A DNA stretch of 64,000 nucleotides from Roseateles chitinivorans. Lineage in GTDB: Bacteria > Pseudomonadota > Gammaproteobacteria > Burkholderiales > Burkholderiaceae_C. A model generated the notes under the pieces. The model did not search any database. It saw only the letters and a program-made list of their open reading frames with translations, and had not been told where the DNA came from. Positions 41,786 through 51,058 of this stretch are shown here, one piece after another. Where the stretch lies: contig NZ_PEOG01000008.1 of the NCBI RefSeq assembly GCF_002761755.1, positions 81,416 to 145,415 of the forward strand, in the 5' to 3' direction. Each line of letters starts with the position of its first letter. Positions within the stretch are counted from its first letter, which is position 1. Position numbers and translations under genes: made by a program.

Positions 41786-42379
41786 TCAAGCGTGGGAACG
41801 CAGCCCTTGCCAGGCCTGCGGCGCGGCGCCTGGCAACTGCGCCAGCTCCAGCACGCGTTCGACAGTCTCCGCGACCATCTCCTCGATCGAGGTCGGCTTC
41901 AGATAGAGCGCCGGCAGGGGCGGGAAGATGATGCCGCCCATCTCGGTGACCGCCGTCATGTTGCGCAGGTGGGCCAGGTTCAGCGGCGTTTCGCGCACCA
42001 TCAGGATCAGCCGTCGGCGCTCCTTGAGCGTGACGTCGGCGGCGCGGCTCATGAGGTTGTCCGACAGCCCATGGGCGACCGCGGCCAGCGTGCGCATCGA
42101 ACAGGGCGCGATCACCATCGCGGCGGTCGGAAAACTGCCGCTGGCGACGCAGGCGCCGACGTCGCCGGGCGCGTAGGCGACGTCCGCCTCGCGTTCCAGC
42201 GCATCACGCGCGAGCCCCAGTTCATGGTGAGCGTTCAGCACGCCGGCGGGGCTCAGGATCAGGTGGGTTTCCGCCCCGATCGCGCGGGCGCGGCGCAGCA
42301 GCTGCAGTCCGTAGGCCGCGCCTGTCGCGCCGGTGATGCCGACGATCAGGCGCGGACGCTGCGCCGCGGCGGCCGTCAT
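41786..42379 (-). CDS. ubiX: Flavin prenyltransferase UbiX
   Basis: This 197-residue flavoprotein attaches a dimethylallyl group to FMN to make the prenylated cofactor of UbiD decarboxylases in ubiquinone synthesis. Motifs include GITGATGAAYG near the N-terminus, APCSMRTLAAVAHG and the C-terminal ETPLN...GGIIFPPLPA. The ATG at 42379 shares one base with the grxD stop; the longer in-frame extension is a shadow of grxD. Confidence 0.94.
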   Translation of the reverse strand: MTAAAAQRPRLIVGITGATGAAYGLQLLRRARAIGAETHLILSPAGVLNAHHELGLARDALEREADVAYAPGDVGACVASGSFPTAAMVIAPCSMRTLAAVAHGLSDNLMSRAADVTLKERRRLILMVRETPLNLAHLRNMTAVTEMGGIIFPPLPALYLKPTSIEEMVAETVERVLELAQLPGAAPQAWQGLRSHA

Positions 42380-42693
42380 CAGGCCTTGGCCAGCAGCTGC
42401 TGCAGCTCGCCGCTCTCGTACATCTCCATCATGATGTCGGAGCCGCCGACGAACTCGCCGTCGATGTAGAGCTGCGGGATGGTCGGCCAGTTCGCGTATT
42501 CCTTGATGCCCTGGCGCACGCCCTCGTCCTCGAGGACGTTGAAGGTCTTCAGTTCGCTGGCGCCGCTGGCCTTCAGGATCTGGATCGCGCGGCCGGAGAA
42601 ACCGCACATCGGGAACTGGGCCGTGCCCTTCATGAAGAGCATGACCCGGTTGCCCTTGACCAGGTCGTCGATGCGTTGCTGAACGTCGCTCAT
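42379..42693 (-). CDS. grxD: Monothiol glutaredoxin, Grx4 family
   Basis: This 104-residue protein has the CGFS active site (C30-S33) and the WPTIPQLYIDGEFVGG block. Such glutaredoxins carry glutathione-bound [2Fe-2S] clusters and deliver iron-sulfur clusters. Translationally coupled to ubiX. Confidence 0.96.
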   Translation of the reverse strand: MSDVQQRIDDLVKGNRVMLFMKGTAQFPMCGFSGRAIQILKASGASELKTFNVLEDEGVRQGIKEYANWPTIPQLYIDGEFVGGSDIMMEMYESGELQQLLAKA

Positions 42694-42871
42694 GGCGGAA
42701 TCCTCTGAAAGCTGATGCGGGAAGACGTGTGCGGGAGCGCGGCAGGAATCGTTCCGGGCCGGCGGGGGCGCCGGGACGGCACGGCGGACCGCGCGATCCG
42801 CCGATTATCGGGCAGCGGACAAGCCCCCGCTCGGCGGGGTCCAAGGGCCGTCGATCCGACGGCGGCGAGGC

Positions 42872-43489
42872 TCAGAAGCTGTAGCTGACGCCGAACTGGA
42901 CGACCGGCTTGTAGCGCAGGTCCTGCGACAGCTCGGCCTGCGGCGCGCTGTTGCCCAGGCGCAGTCCGGAGGCGCCGCCGCCGACCACGCCCAGGTCGGC
43001 GCTGAAGCCCCAGCCACCGCGCAGCGAATAGCTGGTGTAGCCGACGCCGACGTAGGACAGCGACAGGTTGGGCTCGCGATCGGGGCCGGTGAGCAGGCTG
43101 AGGCTGCGGCTACCGGCCGACAGCGACGGTGTGAGCGCCGCGCTGCGGCCGAGTGCGAGGCCGGAACTGCTCTGCAGCAGCGACATCGGGCCCAGCATCA
43201 GTCCGCCGGTGGCCCGCAGGCCGCCGCGCGTGCCGGCACCCAGGCCGGAGCCGGTCAGGTAATAGTCCGCCAGCAGGTTAGCGCTCAGCAGGCGACTGCC
43301 GCGGCGTGCGTCGAAGGAAAGGGCGTCGTCGTTCTGGCTCTGGCTCACCTGCAGGCGTGCCTGCCAATGGGTGAAGGCATTGCGGTCGGGCTTCAACTGC
43401 AGGCCTTGTTGGGCCCAGGCGGCACCGGCCATGCAGACACTGCCGGCCAGGACCACGGCAAGGCGCAAGAGCAAGGGGGCGGCGCGCAT
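42872..43489 (-). CDS. Predicted small outer-membrane beta-barrel protein
   Basis: This 205-residue protein has a signal peptide (cleavage near GAAWA|QQG, residue 26) and ends with VQFGVSYSF, an aromatic-terminated amphipathic strand typical of beta-barrels recognised by the Bam machinery. Gly/Ser-rich alternating strands occupy the middle. No named family is recognised. A 7-base inverted repeat (43517-43523 and 43536-43542) lies just upstream of its start and might be an operator. Confidence 0.7.
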   Translation of the reverse strand: MRAAPLLLRLAVVLAGSVCMAGAAWAQQGLQLKPDRNAFTHWQARLQVSQSQNDDALSFDARRGSRLLSANLLADYYLTGSGLGAGTRGGLRATGGLMLGPMSLLQSSSGLALGRSAALTPSLSAGSRSLSLLTGPDREPNLSLSYVGVGYTSYSLRGGWGFSADLGVVGGGASGLRLGNSAPQAELSQDLRYKPVVQFGVSYSF

Positions 43490-43703
43490 GACAGGTCTCC
43501 CAGACTGACGACATCACCCGTTTCGAAATGGTTCAAAACGGGCACCAAGTCAGACCATGCTACGCCCCGGCGAGTTACCACGCCAGATCGAGTTGAGGGG
43601 GTTTCCAGGCACTGTTGCGGATTCCCGGCGCAGGTTCCTGCAGTGTGGAAACAGCGTGTGAAGTTGGGTGCAAATGGTTGAGATTCGAACGCATCCGCCG
43701 GGC

Positions 43704-44570
43704 TCAGCCCGCCCAGCGACCGCCAGTGGCTCGCGGCTGGTCGCCCAGGTCGCGACGAGTCTCGACATCGACGAAGCCGCGCGCGCGCAGCATCGCGGCA
43801 ACGGCATCGGCCTGGTCGAAGCCGTGCTCGAGCAGCAGCCATCCGTCGGGGCGCAGCCGAGGCGGAGCTTCCTCGATCAGGTGGCGAAGGTCGGCCAGAC
43901 CGTCCCCTTCGGGAGTCAGGGCGCTGCGGGGCTCGTGCTTCAGGGCGTCCAGATGGTGGTCATCGCCCGCCACGTAGGGCGGGTTGCTGACGATCAGGTC
44001 GAACGCCGACTGGCCGGCCAGGGCTTCGTACCAGCTCCCCAGGTGGCCTTCCACCGGCAGGCCCAGCCGGCGCGCGTTGTCCTGGGCGACCGCCAGGGCG
44101 GCGACGCTGAAGTCCACCATGCGGACCTCCACGTCCGGGCGGCGCGACTGGATCGCCAGCGCGATGGCGCCCGTGCCGGTGCCCAGGTCGACCACGCGCG
44201 GCGTGGACGCTCCCGATCGGTCCGCCAGTCGCTCCAAGGCCCAGGCGACCAGCACCTCGGTGTCGGGACGCGGGATCAGCGTGTCCGGGGTGACGCGCAG
44301 CATCAGCCCGAAGAACTCCTTGACGCCGGTGAGGTAGGCCAGCGGCTCGCCGTCGAGGCGGCGAGCCAGCCAGTCGTGGAACCGCGCGCTCATCGCAGGA
44401 TCGACCGCATCCAGCGCGTCGGAGTCATGGGCGATCAGCCAGGCGCGCGACACACCCAGCAGCGCCTGCAGCAGGTATTGCGCCTCGGCGCGCGGCAGGC
44501 CGGCGGCGATCGCGGCCCGTTCGGCGCCGATGACGGTCAGCGCAGGCCCGCCCATGGGTCGCGTGCTCAC
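43704..44570 (-). CDS. prmC: Peptide chain release factor N5-glutamine methyltransferase
   Basis: This 288-residue enzyme methylates the Gln of the GGQ motif in release factors, including its operon partner PrfA. The SAM-binding DLGTGTG (128-134) and catalytic NPPY (196-199) motifs are present. It starts at GTG overlapping the prfA stop (GTGA). Confidence 0.96.
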   Translation of the reverse strand: MSTRPMGGPALTVIGAERAAIAAGLPRAEAQYLLQALLGVSRAWLIAHDSDALDAVDPAMSARFHDWLARRLDGEPLAYLTGVKEFFGLMLRVTPDTLIPRPDTEVLVAWALERLADRSGASTPRVVDLGTGTGAIALAIQSRRPDVEVRMVDFSVAALAVAQDNARRLGLPVEGHLGSWYEALAGQSAFDLIVSNPPYVAGDDHHLDALKHEPRSALTPEGDGLADLRHLIEEAPPRLRPDGWLLLEHGFDQADAVAAMLRARGFVDVETRRDLGDQPRATGGRWAG

Positions 44571-45658
44571 GTCGCGCCGCCTTCCAGCGCGGCGAGCTGC
44601 TCGGCCGCCTGCGCCTGCTGCAAGCCCTGGAGGACATCCGCCAGGTCGCCATCCATGATCGCGCCCAGCTTGTACAGCGTCAGATTGATCCGGTGGTCGG
44701 TCAGGCGTCCCTGCGGGAAGTTGTAGGTGCGGATGCGATCACTGCGGTCGCCGCTGCCGATCAGGCTCTTGCGCTGCGCGGCCTCCTTGGCGGCGCGCTC
44801 ACTGCGGTCCTTCTCGCGCAGTCGCGCGGCGAGCACCGCCATCGCCTTGGCCTTGTTGCGGTGCTGGCTGCGGTCGTCCTGGCATTCGGCGACCAGGCCG
44901 GTGGGCAGGTGGGTGATGCGGATCGCGCTGTCGGTCTTGTTGACGTGCTGCCCGCCCGCGCCGCTGGCGCGGAAGGTGTCGATGCGCAGGTCGGCGGGAT
45001 TGAGCTGGATCTCCTCCGCCTCGTCGGGCTCGGCCATGACGGCGACGGTGCAGGCGCTGGTGTGGATGCGCCCCTGCGACTCGGTTGCCGGCACGCGCTG
45101 CACGCGATGGCCGCCGGATTCGAATTTCAGCTGGCCGTACACGCCGTCGCCGTCCAGGCGCAGCACGATTTCCTTGTAGCCGCCCAGGTCCGATTCGTTG
45201 GCCGACAGCACCTCGCAGCGCCAGCCCTGGCCCTCGGCGAAGCGCGTGTACATGCGGGTCAGGTCACCGGCGAAGAGCGCCGATTCGTCGCCGCCGGTGC
45301 CGGCGCGGATCTCGAGGAAGGCCGGCCGGTCGTCGTCCGGATCCTTGGGAATCAGCGCGAGCTGCAGTTCCTGGTCGAGCCGGGCGAGGTCCTCCTGCGC
45401 CGCGGCGATCTCCTCCCGCGCCATGTCGGCCATGTCAGCGTCGCCGCTGTCGAGCAGCTCGCGGGCCGCGGCCAGATCCTGCTCGCGCTGGAGGTAGCGC
45501 CGGTAGCGCTCGACGAGCGAGGACACCTCCGACTGCTCGCGCGTGAGCGCGCGGTAGCGCTTCATGTCCGTCGCGACGCTGCCGTCGGCGAGGGTGGTGT
45601 CGAGCTCGGCCAGACGGTAGCCGAGGCGGTCGAACTGCTGGCGCAGGGCGTCTTTCAT
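44567..45658 (-). CDS. prfA: Peptide chain release factor 1
   Basis: This 363-residue factor recognises UAA and UAG. The stop-codon discriminator PAT (190-192) and the peptidyl-hydrolysis motif GGQ (235-237) mark it as RF1. The prfA-prmC pairing with hemA upstream is the standard proteobacterial order. Confidence 0.97.
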   Translation of the reverse strand: MKDALRQQFDRLGYRLAELDTTLADGSVATDMKRYRALTREQSEVSSLVERYRRYLQREQDLAAARELLDSGDADMADMAREEIAAAQEDLARLDQELQLALIPKDPDDDRPAFLEIRAGTGGDESALFAGDLTRMYTRFAEGQGWRCEVLSANESDLGGYKEIVLRLDGDGVYGQLKFESGGHRVQRVPATESQGRIHTSACTVAVMAEPDEAEEIQLNPADLRIDTFRASGAGGQHVNKTDSAIRITHLPTGLVAECQDDRSQHRNKAKAMAVLAARLREKDRSERAAKEAAQRKSLIGSGDRSDRIRTYNFPQGRLTDHRINLTLYKLGAIMDGDLADVLQGLQQAQAAEQLAALEGGAT

Positions 45659-45793
45659 GGGGAATCCGGAGGGAGCGCGGCACCCGCGAAGGGAAATGGG
45701 ACGGGGCGGGCGGCACGGGGAATCACGGCGCGGCGACGGCCGCGGGCGGAACGGGAACCGGGCGCGTCGCGCCGGGTCCGGCAGCGATCGCCG

Positions 45794-47122
45794 CTACGAA
45801 TCCGCTTCGTCGCCGAGCGCGTCGGCGCGCAGGCCGGGCGTCTTCGCGCTGCCGCGCAGGAACAGCCTCGACACGGTCTGCGCCATCTGCAGACGCTGCT
45901 CGCCGTCGCTGCCGTTGAGCTCGGCCATCGCGCCGTGCAGCATCTTCTGCGTCAGGCCGCGCGCGAGCGCATCCAGCACGCTATCGATGTCCTCGCCCTT
46001 GGCCAGCAACTTGCGGGCGCGCTGCAGCTCGGCCTGGCGCCAGCTGTCGGCTTGCTGGTGCAGGGCCTGGATCAGCGGCACCGTGTGGCGCTGGCCCAGC
46101 CAGTGGACGAAGCTCTGCACGCCGGTTTCGATGATGGCCTCGGCCTGCTGGACTGCGGCCTGGCGCTTCTCGCCGGCGGTCTGGACCAGCTTGGACAGGT
46201 CGTCCACGGTGTAGAGATAGACGTCGTCCAACTGGGCGACTTCCTGCTCGATGTCGCGCGGCACGGCGAGGTCGACCATGAACATCGGCTTGTGCCGGCG
46301 CTTCTTCAGCGCGCGCTCGACGGCGCCGAGCCCGATCAGCGGCAGGCTGGAGGCGGTGCAGGAGATCACCGCGTCGAATTCGTGCAGGCGGTCCGGCAGG
46401 TCGGCGAGGCGGAAGGCCTCGGCGCCGAGATGGGTGGCGAGCTTCTCGCCCCGCTCCAGCGTCCGGTTCGCGACCGAGATCGACTTCGGACCCTTGGCGG
46501 CGAAATGGGTGCCGACCAGCTCGATCATCTCGCCCGCGCCGACCAGCAGCACGCGGAGGTCGGCCAGGTTCTCGAACAGCTGCGCGGCGAGCCGGACCGA
46601 CGCCGCGGCCATGCTGATCGAGTGGCTGCCGATCTCGGTGGAACTGCGCACCTCCTTGGCGACCGAGAAGCTGCGCTGGAACAGCTGGTGCAGCGTCGTG
46701 CCGAGCGTGCCGGCCTGGTCGGCCTCGCGCACCGCCTGCTTCAGCTGGCCGAGGATCTGCGGCTCGCCCAGCACCATCGAATCCAGCCCGCTGGCGACCC
46801 GGAAGGCGTGCCGCGCCGCGTCGCCGCCCTCGACGACATACGAATGGTCCATCAGCGTCGCGCTGCCGACGCCACCGACCTGCGCCAGCCAGTCCACCGC
46901 CGGACGGACCATGTCGGCGTCGCCGGCGACGTAGAGCTCGGTGCGATTGCAGGTGGAGAGGATCGCGGCTTCCGCGGCGGCGGTCCGGCGGCGCTGCGGC
47001 GCGCCGACCTGGTCCTGGAAGCGCAGCAGCGTCGGCGCCAGTTGCTCGAGCGTGAACGCGAAACGTCCGCGCAGATCGAGGGGCGCGGACGTGTGGTTCA
47101 GGCCGAGGGCGAAGACGGACAT
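45794..47122 (-). CDS. hemA: Glutamyl-tRNA reductase
   Basis: This 442-residue enzyme reduces glutamyl-tRNA to glutamate-1-semialdehyde, the first committed step of C5 haem synthesis. The catalytic Cys is C58 in [10 protein letters not shown], and the NADPH domain carries [11 protein letters not shown]. The ATG at 47122 gives the family start [11 protein letters not shown] perfect TATAAT lies only eight bases upstream, so the transcript may be leaderless or nearly so. Confidence 0.96.
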   Translation of the reverse strand: MSVFALGLNHTSAPLDLRGRFAFTLEQLAPTLLRFQDQVGAPQRRRTAAAEAAILSTCNRTELYVAGDADMVRPAVDWLAQVGGVGSATLMDHSYVVEGGDAARHAFRVASGLDSMVLGEPQILGQLKQAVREADQAGTLGTTLHQLFQRSFSVAKEVRSSTEIGSHSISMAAASVRLAAQLFENLADLRVLLVGAGEMIELVGTHFAAKGPKSISVANRTLERGEKLATHLGAEAFRLADLPDRLHEFDAVISCTASSLPLIGLGAVERALKKRRHKPMFMVDLAVPRDIEQEVAQLDDVYLYTVDDLSKLVQTAGEKRQAAVQQAEAIIETGVQSFVHWLGQRHTVPLIQALHQQADSWRQAELQRARKLLAKGEDIDSVLDALARGLTQKMLHGAMAELNGSDGEQRLQMAQTVSRLFLRGSAKTPGLRADALGDEADS

Positions 47123-47129
47123 GGCCGCG

Positions 47130-47135
47130 ATTATA
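47130..47135 (-). promoter_or_regulatory. -10 element TATAAT upstream of hemA
   Basis: The minus strand reads TATAAT seven bases before the hemA ATG; no good -35 is visible. On the plus strand the overlapping TTATAAAAT could serve the small gene at 47253. Confidence 0.4.
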
Positions 47136-47252
47136 AAATTCCGCCCCGACCCGTGCATCGCACCGGCCTTGGCGGCGCGCTCATCGCCCCGGGATGCGTC
47201 AAGAACGGCGCTTTCGTCACACTTTTATCCCTCGCCCGGAGCGAACCGACCC

Positions 47253-47525
47253 GTGGACCCACTCGACGCCGTCTGGCATCTCGGCAACCTTTTCCTGCCC
47301 GCCTGGGGCGTCGCGGCGCTGATGGCGCTGGCGCTCAAGCTGATCTGGCGGGAGACCGTCGCCGGCATGCGCTGGCGCACGCTCGCCGTCTGGGGCGGAC
47401 TGGGCGGGACGATGGGCATCGCCGCCGCGCTGATGCTGACCGGGCGCGACGGCACCATGGCCGGCTACGGCCTGATGCTGCTGGGCGTCACCGCCGCCCA
47501 GTGGGGCGTCAGCTACAAGCGCTGA
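47253..47525 (+). CDS. Small predicted inner-membrane protein
   Basis: This 90-residue protein starts with GTG (GGAG about 11 bases upstream) and has three hydrophobic helices (FLPAWGVAALMALALKLI, LAVWGGLGGTMGIAAALML and YGLMLLGVTAAQWG). It diverges from hemA. No known family is recognised; the compact composition, the terminator after it and its position make it a likely real gene. Confidence 0.65.
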   Translation: MDPLDAVWHLGNLFLPAWGVAALMALALKLIWRETVAGMRWRTLAVWGGLGGTMGIAAALMLTGRDGTMAGYGLMLLGVTAAQWGVSYKR

Positions 47526-47600
47526 CCCATCTCCTCCCTGCCGCTCGGGCCCTCCGCCGCTCGGCCGCGGATCCCGCGACGAGTCCCGCCATGAAACGGA

Positions 47601-47622
47601 AAAGCCGGCATCAGCCGGCTTT
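47601..47622. terminator. Terminator between the small membrane gene and miaB
   Basis: AAAGCCGGC (47601-47609) pairs perfectly with GCCGGCTTT (47614-47622) around ATCA. The two flanking genes converge on it. Confidence 0.75.
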
Positions 47623-47642
47623 CGTCGTCGTGGTCGGGCTGC

Positions 47643-48983
47643 TCAGCCGGGCAGGTCGGCGGTGATCGGCACCTCGCCGCGCAGCGAGTGCGCGAAGGCC
47701 TCGGTGATGCGCATCGGGATGATCTGGTGCATCAGCCGCTCATGGCCCTTGAAGTTGACGATGCGGTTGCACTCGGTGCGGCCCATCAGTTCGGTGGCGT
47801 CCTTGCGGGCATGGCCCGATACCAGGACCGGCACCGTCCGGCCGACCAGGCTGTCGTTGTAGCGGATCGCGGTGGCCTCGATCTCGGCCTGCAGTTCCTG
47901 CAGGCGGCGCACCTTCACCTCGTGGGGCGTGTCGTCGGCCAGATTGGCCGCCGGCGTTCCGGGCCGCGGGCTGAAGATGAAGCTGAACGAGGCGTCGAAG
48001 CCGACGTCGCGCACCAGCTGCATGGTCTTGGCGTGGTCCTCGTCGGTCTCGCCGGGGAAGCCGACGATGAAGTCGGACGCGATCCGGATGTCCGGCCGCA
48101 CCGCACGCAGCTTGCGCACGATGCTCTTGAACTGCAGCGTGGTGTAGCCGCGCTTCATCGCCATCAGGATGCGGTCGGAGCCGTGCTGCACCGGCAGGTG
48201 CACATGGTTCACCAACTGCGGGATCCGGCCGTAGGCATCGATCAGGCGCTGGCTGAACTCGTTGGGATGGCTGGTCGTGTAGCGGATGCGCTCGATGCCG
48301 GGGATCTCGGCCGCGTACTCGAGCAGCAGCGCGAAGTCGGCGATCTCGTCGGAGTCCCCCATCTTCCCGCGGTAGGCATTCACGTTCTGCCCGAGCAGCG
48401 TCACTTCCTTGACGCCCTGGTCTGCCAGGCCGGCAACTTCCTCGAGCACGTCCTCGAACGGGCGGCTGACCTCCTCGCCGCGGGTGTAGGGCACCACGCA
48501 GTAGGAGCAGTACTTGGAGCAGCCTTCCATGATGGACACGAAGGCCGATGCGCCCTCGACCCGCGCCGGCGGCAGGTGGTCGAACTTCTCGATCTCGGGG
48601 AAGGAGATGTCCACCTGCGGTCGCAACTGCGCCTGGCGCTGGGCCAGCATCTGCGGCAGGCGGTGCAGCGTCTGCGGGCCGAAGACAACGTCGACGTAGG
48701 GCGCGCGCTCGATGATCGCGGCGCCTTCCTGGCTGGCCACGCAGCCGCCGACGCCGATCATCACGCCCTTGGCCTTCAGGTGCTTGATGCGGCCCAGGTC
48801 GGAGAACACCTTCTCCTGCGCCTTCTCGCGGACCGAGCAGGTGTTGAACAGCACCAGGTCGGCCTGCTCGACATCGGTGGTGGGCTCGTAGCCCTCGGCG
48901 GCGCGCAACACGTCGGCCATCTTGTCCGAGTCGTACTCGTTCATCTGGCAGCCGAAGGTCTTGATGAAGACTTTCTTGCTCAT
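47643..48983 (-). CDS. miaB: tRNA-2-methylthio-N6-isopentenyladenosine synthase
   Basis: This 446-residue radical-SAM methylthiotransferase modifies A37 of tRNAs. The auxiliary-cluster cysteines are C12, C49 and C81; the radical-SAM cysteines are C155, C159 and C162 (CSKYCSYC). A C-terminal TRAM domain is present. The start [15 protein letters not shown] is standard. Confidence 0.97.
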   Translation of the reverse strand: MSKKVFIKTFGCQMNEYDSDKMADVLRAAEGYEPTTDVEQADLVLFNTCSVREKAQEKVFSDLGRIKHLKAKGVMIGVGGCVASQEGAAIIERAPYVDVVFGPQTLHRLPQMLAQRQAQLRPQVDISFPEIEKFDHLPPARVEGASAFVSIMEGCSKYCSYCVVPYTRGEEVSRPFEDVLEEVAGLADQGVKEVTLLGQNVNAYRGKMGDSDEIADFALLLEYAAEIPGIERIRYTTSHPNEFSQRLIDAYGRIPQLVNHVHLPVQHGSDRILMAMKRGYTTLQFKSIVRKLRAVRPDIRIASDFIVGFPGETDEDHAKTMQLVRDVGFDASFSFIFSPRPGTPAANLADDTPHEVKVRRLQELQAEIEATAIRYNDSLVGRTVPVLVSGHARKDATELMGRTECNRIVNFKGHERLMHQIIPMRITEAFAHSLRGEVPITADLPG

Positions 48984-49111
48984 GGGGAGCTCCGGGAGGC
49001 ATCGGCGCGATCCGCGGGGCGGACTCGGCCGGGATTCAAAGGGAGGCGCGGGCCCGCGCCGGGGCGCTTGTCCGGAAGACCGGGGCGCGGCGCGGGCAGG
49101 CGTTCAGCGGA

Positions 49112-49585
49112 TCAGGGCTTGCGCCAGACCTGGCTGGCCTGGTCGAACACCAGTTGGGAGGCTTGCTGCGGGGTGGTCGGCCAGAACTTGTTCGCCAGCT
49201 CGACCTCGTTCAGCACCCAGACGTCCATGAGCAGGCCGTTGATGTCGGTGGTGTAGAGGACGGTCAGCTTCTGGTCGTACAGCGAGCCCGGCGTGGCGAC
49301 CTGGTCGACCGCGTTTCGGATGCGCGCGCCGGGCGCGAGCCGGGCGGCCTTGCCGTTGAGCTTGACGTCCGGCGTCACGCCGATGACCAGTTCGCCGCGC
49401 AGCGCGCGCTGCGGGAAGTAGCGGTGGCCGGGGGCGATCTGCGCGTGGGCGGTCGATGGGGCGGTGAGCGCGCCGAGGGTGGCAACGGTCGAGAGGACCG
49501 CGAAGACGGCGGCAAGGGCGGTGCTGGCGGCCGACGTCGTCAGCAGGCGACGACGGGGCAGGGCGGGCGGGGCACAGCGGTACAT
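49112..49585 (-). CDS. Predicted exported protein of unknown function
   Basis: This 157-residue protein has a long Arg-containing signal peptide (LPRRRLLTTSAAS, cleavage near STAHA|QIA) and a short mixed alpha/beta mature domain with RGELVIGVTPDVKLNG. No family is named with confidence. The ATG at 49585 is preferred over an in-frame TTG at 49618. The middle of the protein reads like a conserved Burkholderiales exported protein, from memory only. Confidence 0.65.
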   Translation of the reverse strand: MYRCAPPALPRRRLLTTSAASTALAAVFAVLSTVATLGALTAPSTAHAQIAPGHRYFPQRALRGELVIGVTPDVKLNGKAARLAPGARIRNAVDQVATPGSLYDQKLTVLYTTDINGLLMDVWVLNEVELANKFWPTTPQQASQLVFDQASQVWRKP

Positions 49586-49672
49586 GGTGTAGATCCAGTG
49601 GCTGCGGAAAATTCGCAAGGGCGCGAGTTTAACGGGACGAGCGCCGCCGGGGCGGCGACGCAGGCCTCGGCC

Positions 49673-50560
49673 TCAGAGCTGCCGGGTGGCGCCCCCTTGC
49701 GCCAGCGGTGCGGGGGCGGGCTCGGGCAGCACGTAGACGACGCCGGCGCCGTGGCCGAGCACCGGCGCGACGACGCGGTCGAAGAACTCGCCCGCCACGA
49801 CCACGCAGCCCAGCGAGATCCGGTTGTCGTCCGGCGACGGCGAGGCGAGCCGCTCGGCGCGGCGCTCGCGCGCCGGGCTGGGGCGCAGGCGGTGGATGGC
49901 GAAGGCGGCGTCGTAGTCGACCCAGATGACGGTCTCGCCCTTCAGATTGGGACCGGGCTGGCTGTCGTAGCGGCCGGCGGGCGTGGTGCGCAGGTCCGGC
50001 GGGATGCCGGTGGCGACCATCTCGCCGACACCCGGCGCGACGCGATCGCCACGGGCCAGGCCCAGCAGCGCCGGCGCGGCGCCAGCCAGGCGGCCGTCGG
50101 CGAGGAAGACGAAGAGCTTGGCGGCCTTCTTGTCCACGACGGCGAAGGGCAGCCCCTTCGCGTCGGCGCGCTCGAAGGCGGCTCGCGCCATCGCGCGGGC
50201 CTCGGGCGAGGCGGGTTCGCCGCGGAAGTCGACCACGAGCGCCGAAGAGGGACGAGCAACGGACGGCGCCGGCAGGGTCGTGGCTACGGACGCCGGTGCC
50301 AAGGTCACGGTGGTCGTCGGCAAGGCGGGCGCCGCGATCGGCGCGGCCGTGGGAATGGGGGCGAGCCTCGCCGCGGTCGGCAGTGCCTCGGCAGCCGTCG
50401 GCGCGGCGAGGGGGGCGCCGAGTGCCGGTTCGGCGCGCGCTGCGGTGGGACTGGCCATCAACGTGATCGCCACGGCGGACATCGCCAGCAGCGAGGCGGC
50501 CGCAAACACCCGCCGGCGCGCGGACGCTTCCCAGTGACCCAACGACCCGATCGACTTCAT
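49673..50560 (-). CDS. L,D-transpeptidase (YkuD)-like exported protein
   Basis: This 295-residue protein has a signal peptide (cleavage near TAARA|EPA), an Ala/Pro-rich linker (about residues 45-105) and a C-terminal YkuD-like region. The upstream catalytic-type His is H223 (FAIHRL) and the Cys is C252 in NRISLGCVVV. In canonical enzymes this segment reads SHGC; here Leu replaces His. These enzymes crosslink peptidoglycan or attach proteins to it; activity of this variant is uncertain. The ATG at 50560 is chosen over a GTG at 50566. Confidence 0.75.
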   Translation of the reverse strand: MKSIGSLGHWEASARRRVFAAASLLAMSAVAITLMASPTAARAEPALGAPLAAPTAAEALPTAARLAPIPTAAPIAAPALPTTTVTLAPASVATTLPAPSVARPSSALVVDFRGEPASPEARAMARAAFERADAKGLPFAVVDKKAAKLFVFLADGRLAGAAPALLGLARGDRVAPGVGEMVATGIPPDLRTTPAGRYDSQPGPNLKGETVIWVDYDAAFAIHRLRPSPARERRAERLASPSPDDNRISLGCVVVAGEFFDRVVAPVLGHGAGVVYVLPEPAPAPLAQGGATRQL

Positions 50561-51058
50561 ACCCACCCCGACGTCCTTCTGGCGGACCGTTCTGGTCGAT
50601 GCCGGCGAGGCGCCGGGCGGGTCCGCTGGGGGCGGATATTAAGGAGCAGTCGACGCTTTCAACTGTCGATCCTTGCGCGGAAACGCCGGGACTTTCCCGG
50701 GAATTTGTAAGACGGGCGAAGAGCGGCAGGAATTGGCGTACGACAGGTGCGCTCAGGGAACTTGGAAGCCACGCGGAGCGCGTCGTAACGCTGGCTTGGT
50801 AAATGTAAAACGGCTTTTCGAAAACGGGTGATCTCGTTAGTCTGCGCCCGTTGACGAGATGGCCGCGCCTGCGCGCCGGCATGTCGTCGCTGGCCGCTGC
50901 CACGGTCACCGTCCCCGTCGCGGACCCTGCTGGTCCGCGGTGCGCGAGGCGGGCGAATCGGCAGTTGGGTTTCCCGAGCAGTTTTTTCGATTCACCGGTG
51001 ACCGGTGAGGGCGCAGCCATGCCCACGCCGGATCGCTTCAACGATCCAGGAGACATCC
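50561..51058. other. Divergent intergenic region with a 17-base palindrome
   Basis: This 498-base region separates the L,D-transpeptidase-like gene from the pectate lyase. No gene is evident. A perfect palindrome (TCACCGGT, G, ACCGGTGA; 50992-51008) lies 50 bases upstream of the lyase ATG and is a candidate operator. Confidence 0.5.

Noticed and set aside
44693..47665. 990-codon plus-strand open frame opposite prfA-hemA
   Set aside because: Antisense to three well-supported genes (prfA, hemA and the divergent region); low-complexity composition typical of third-position G+C shadows.
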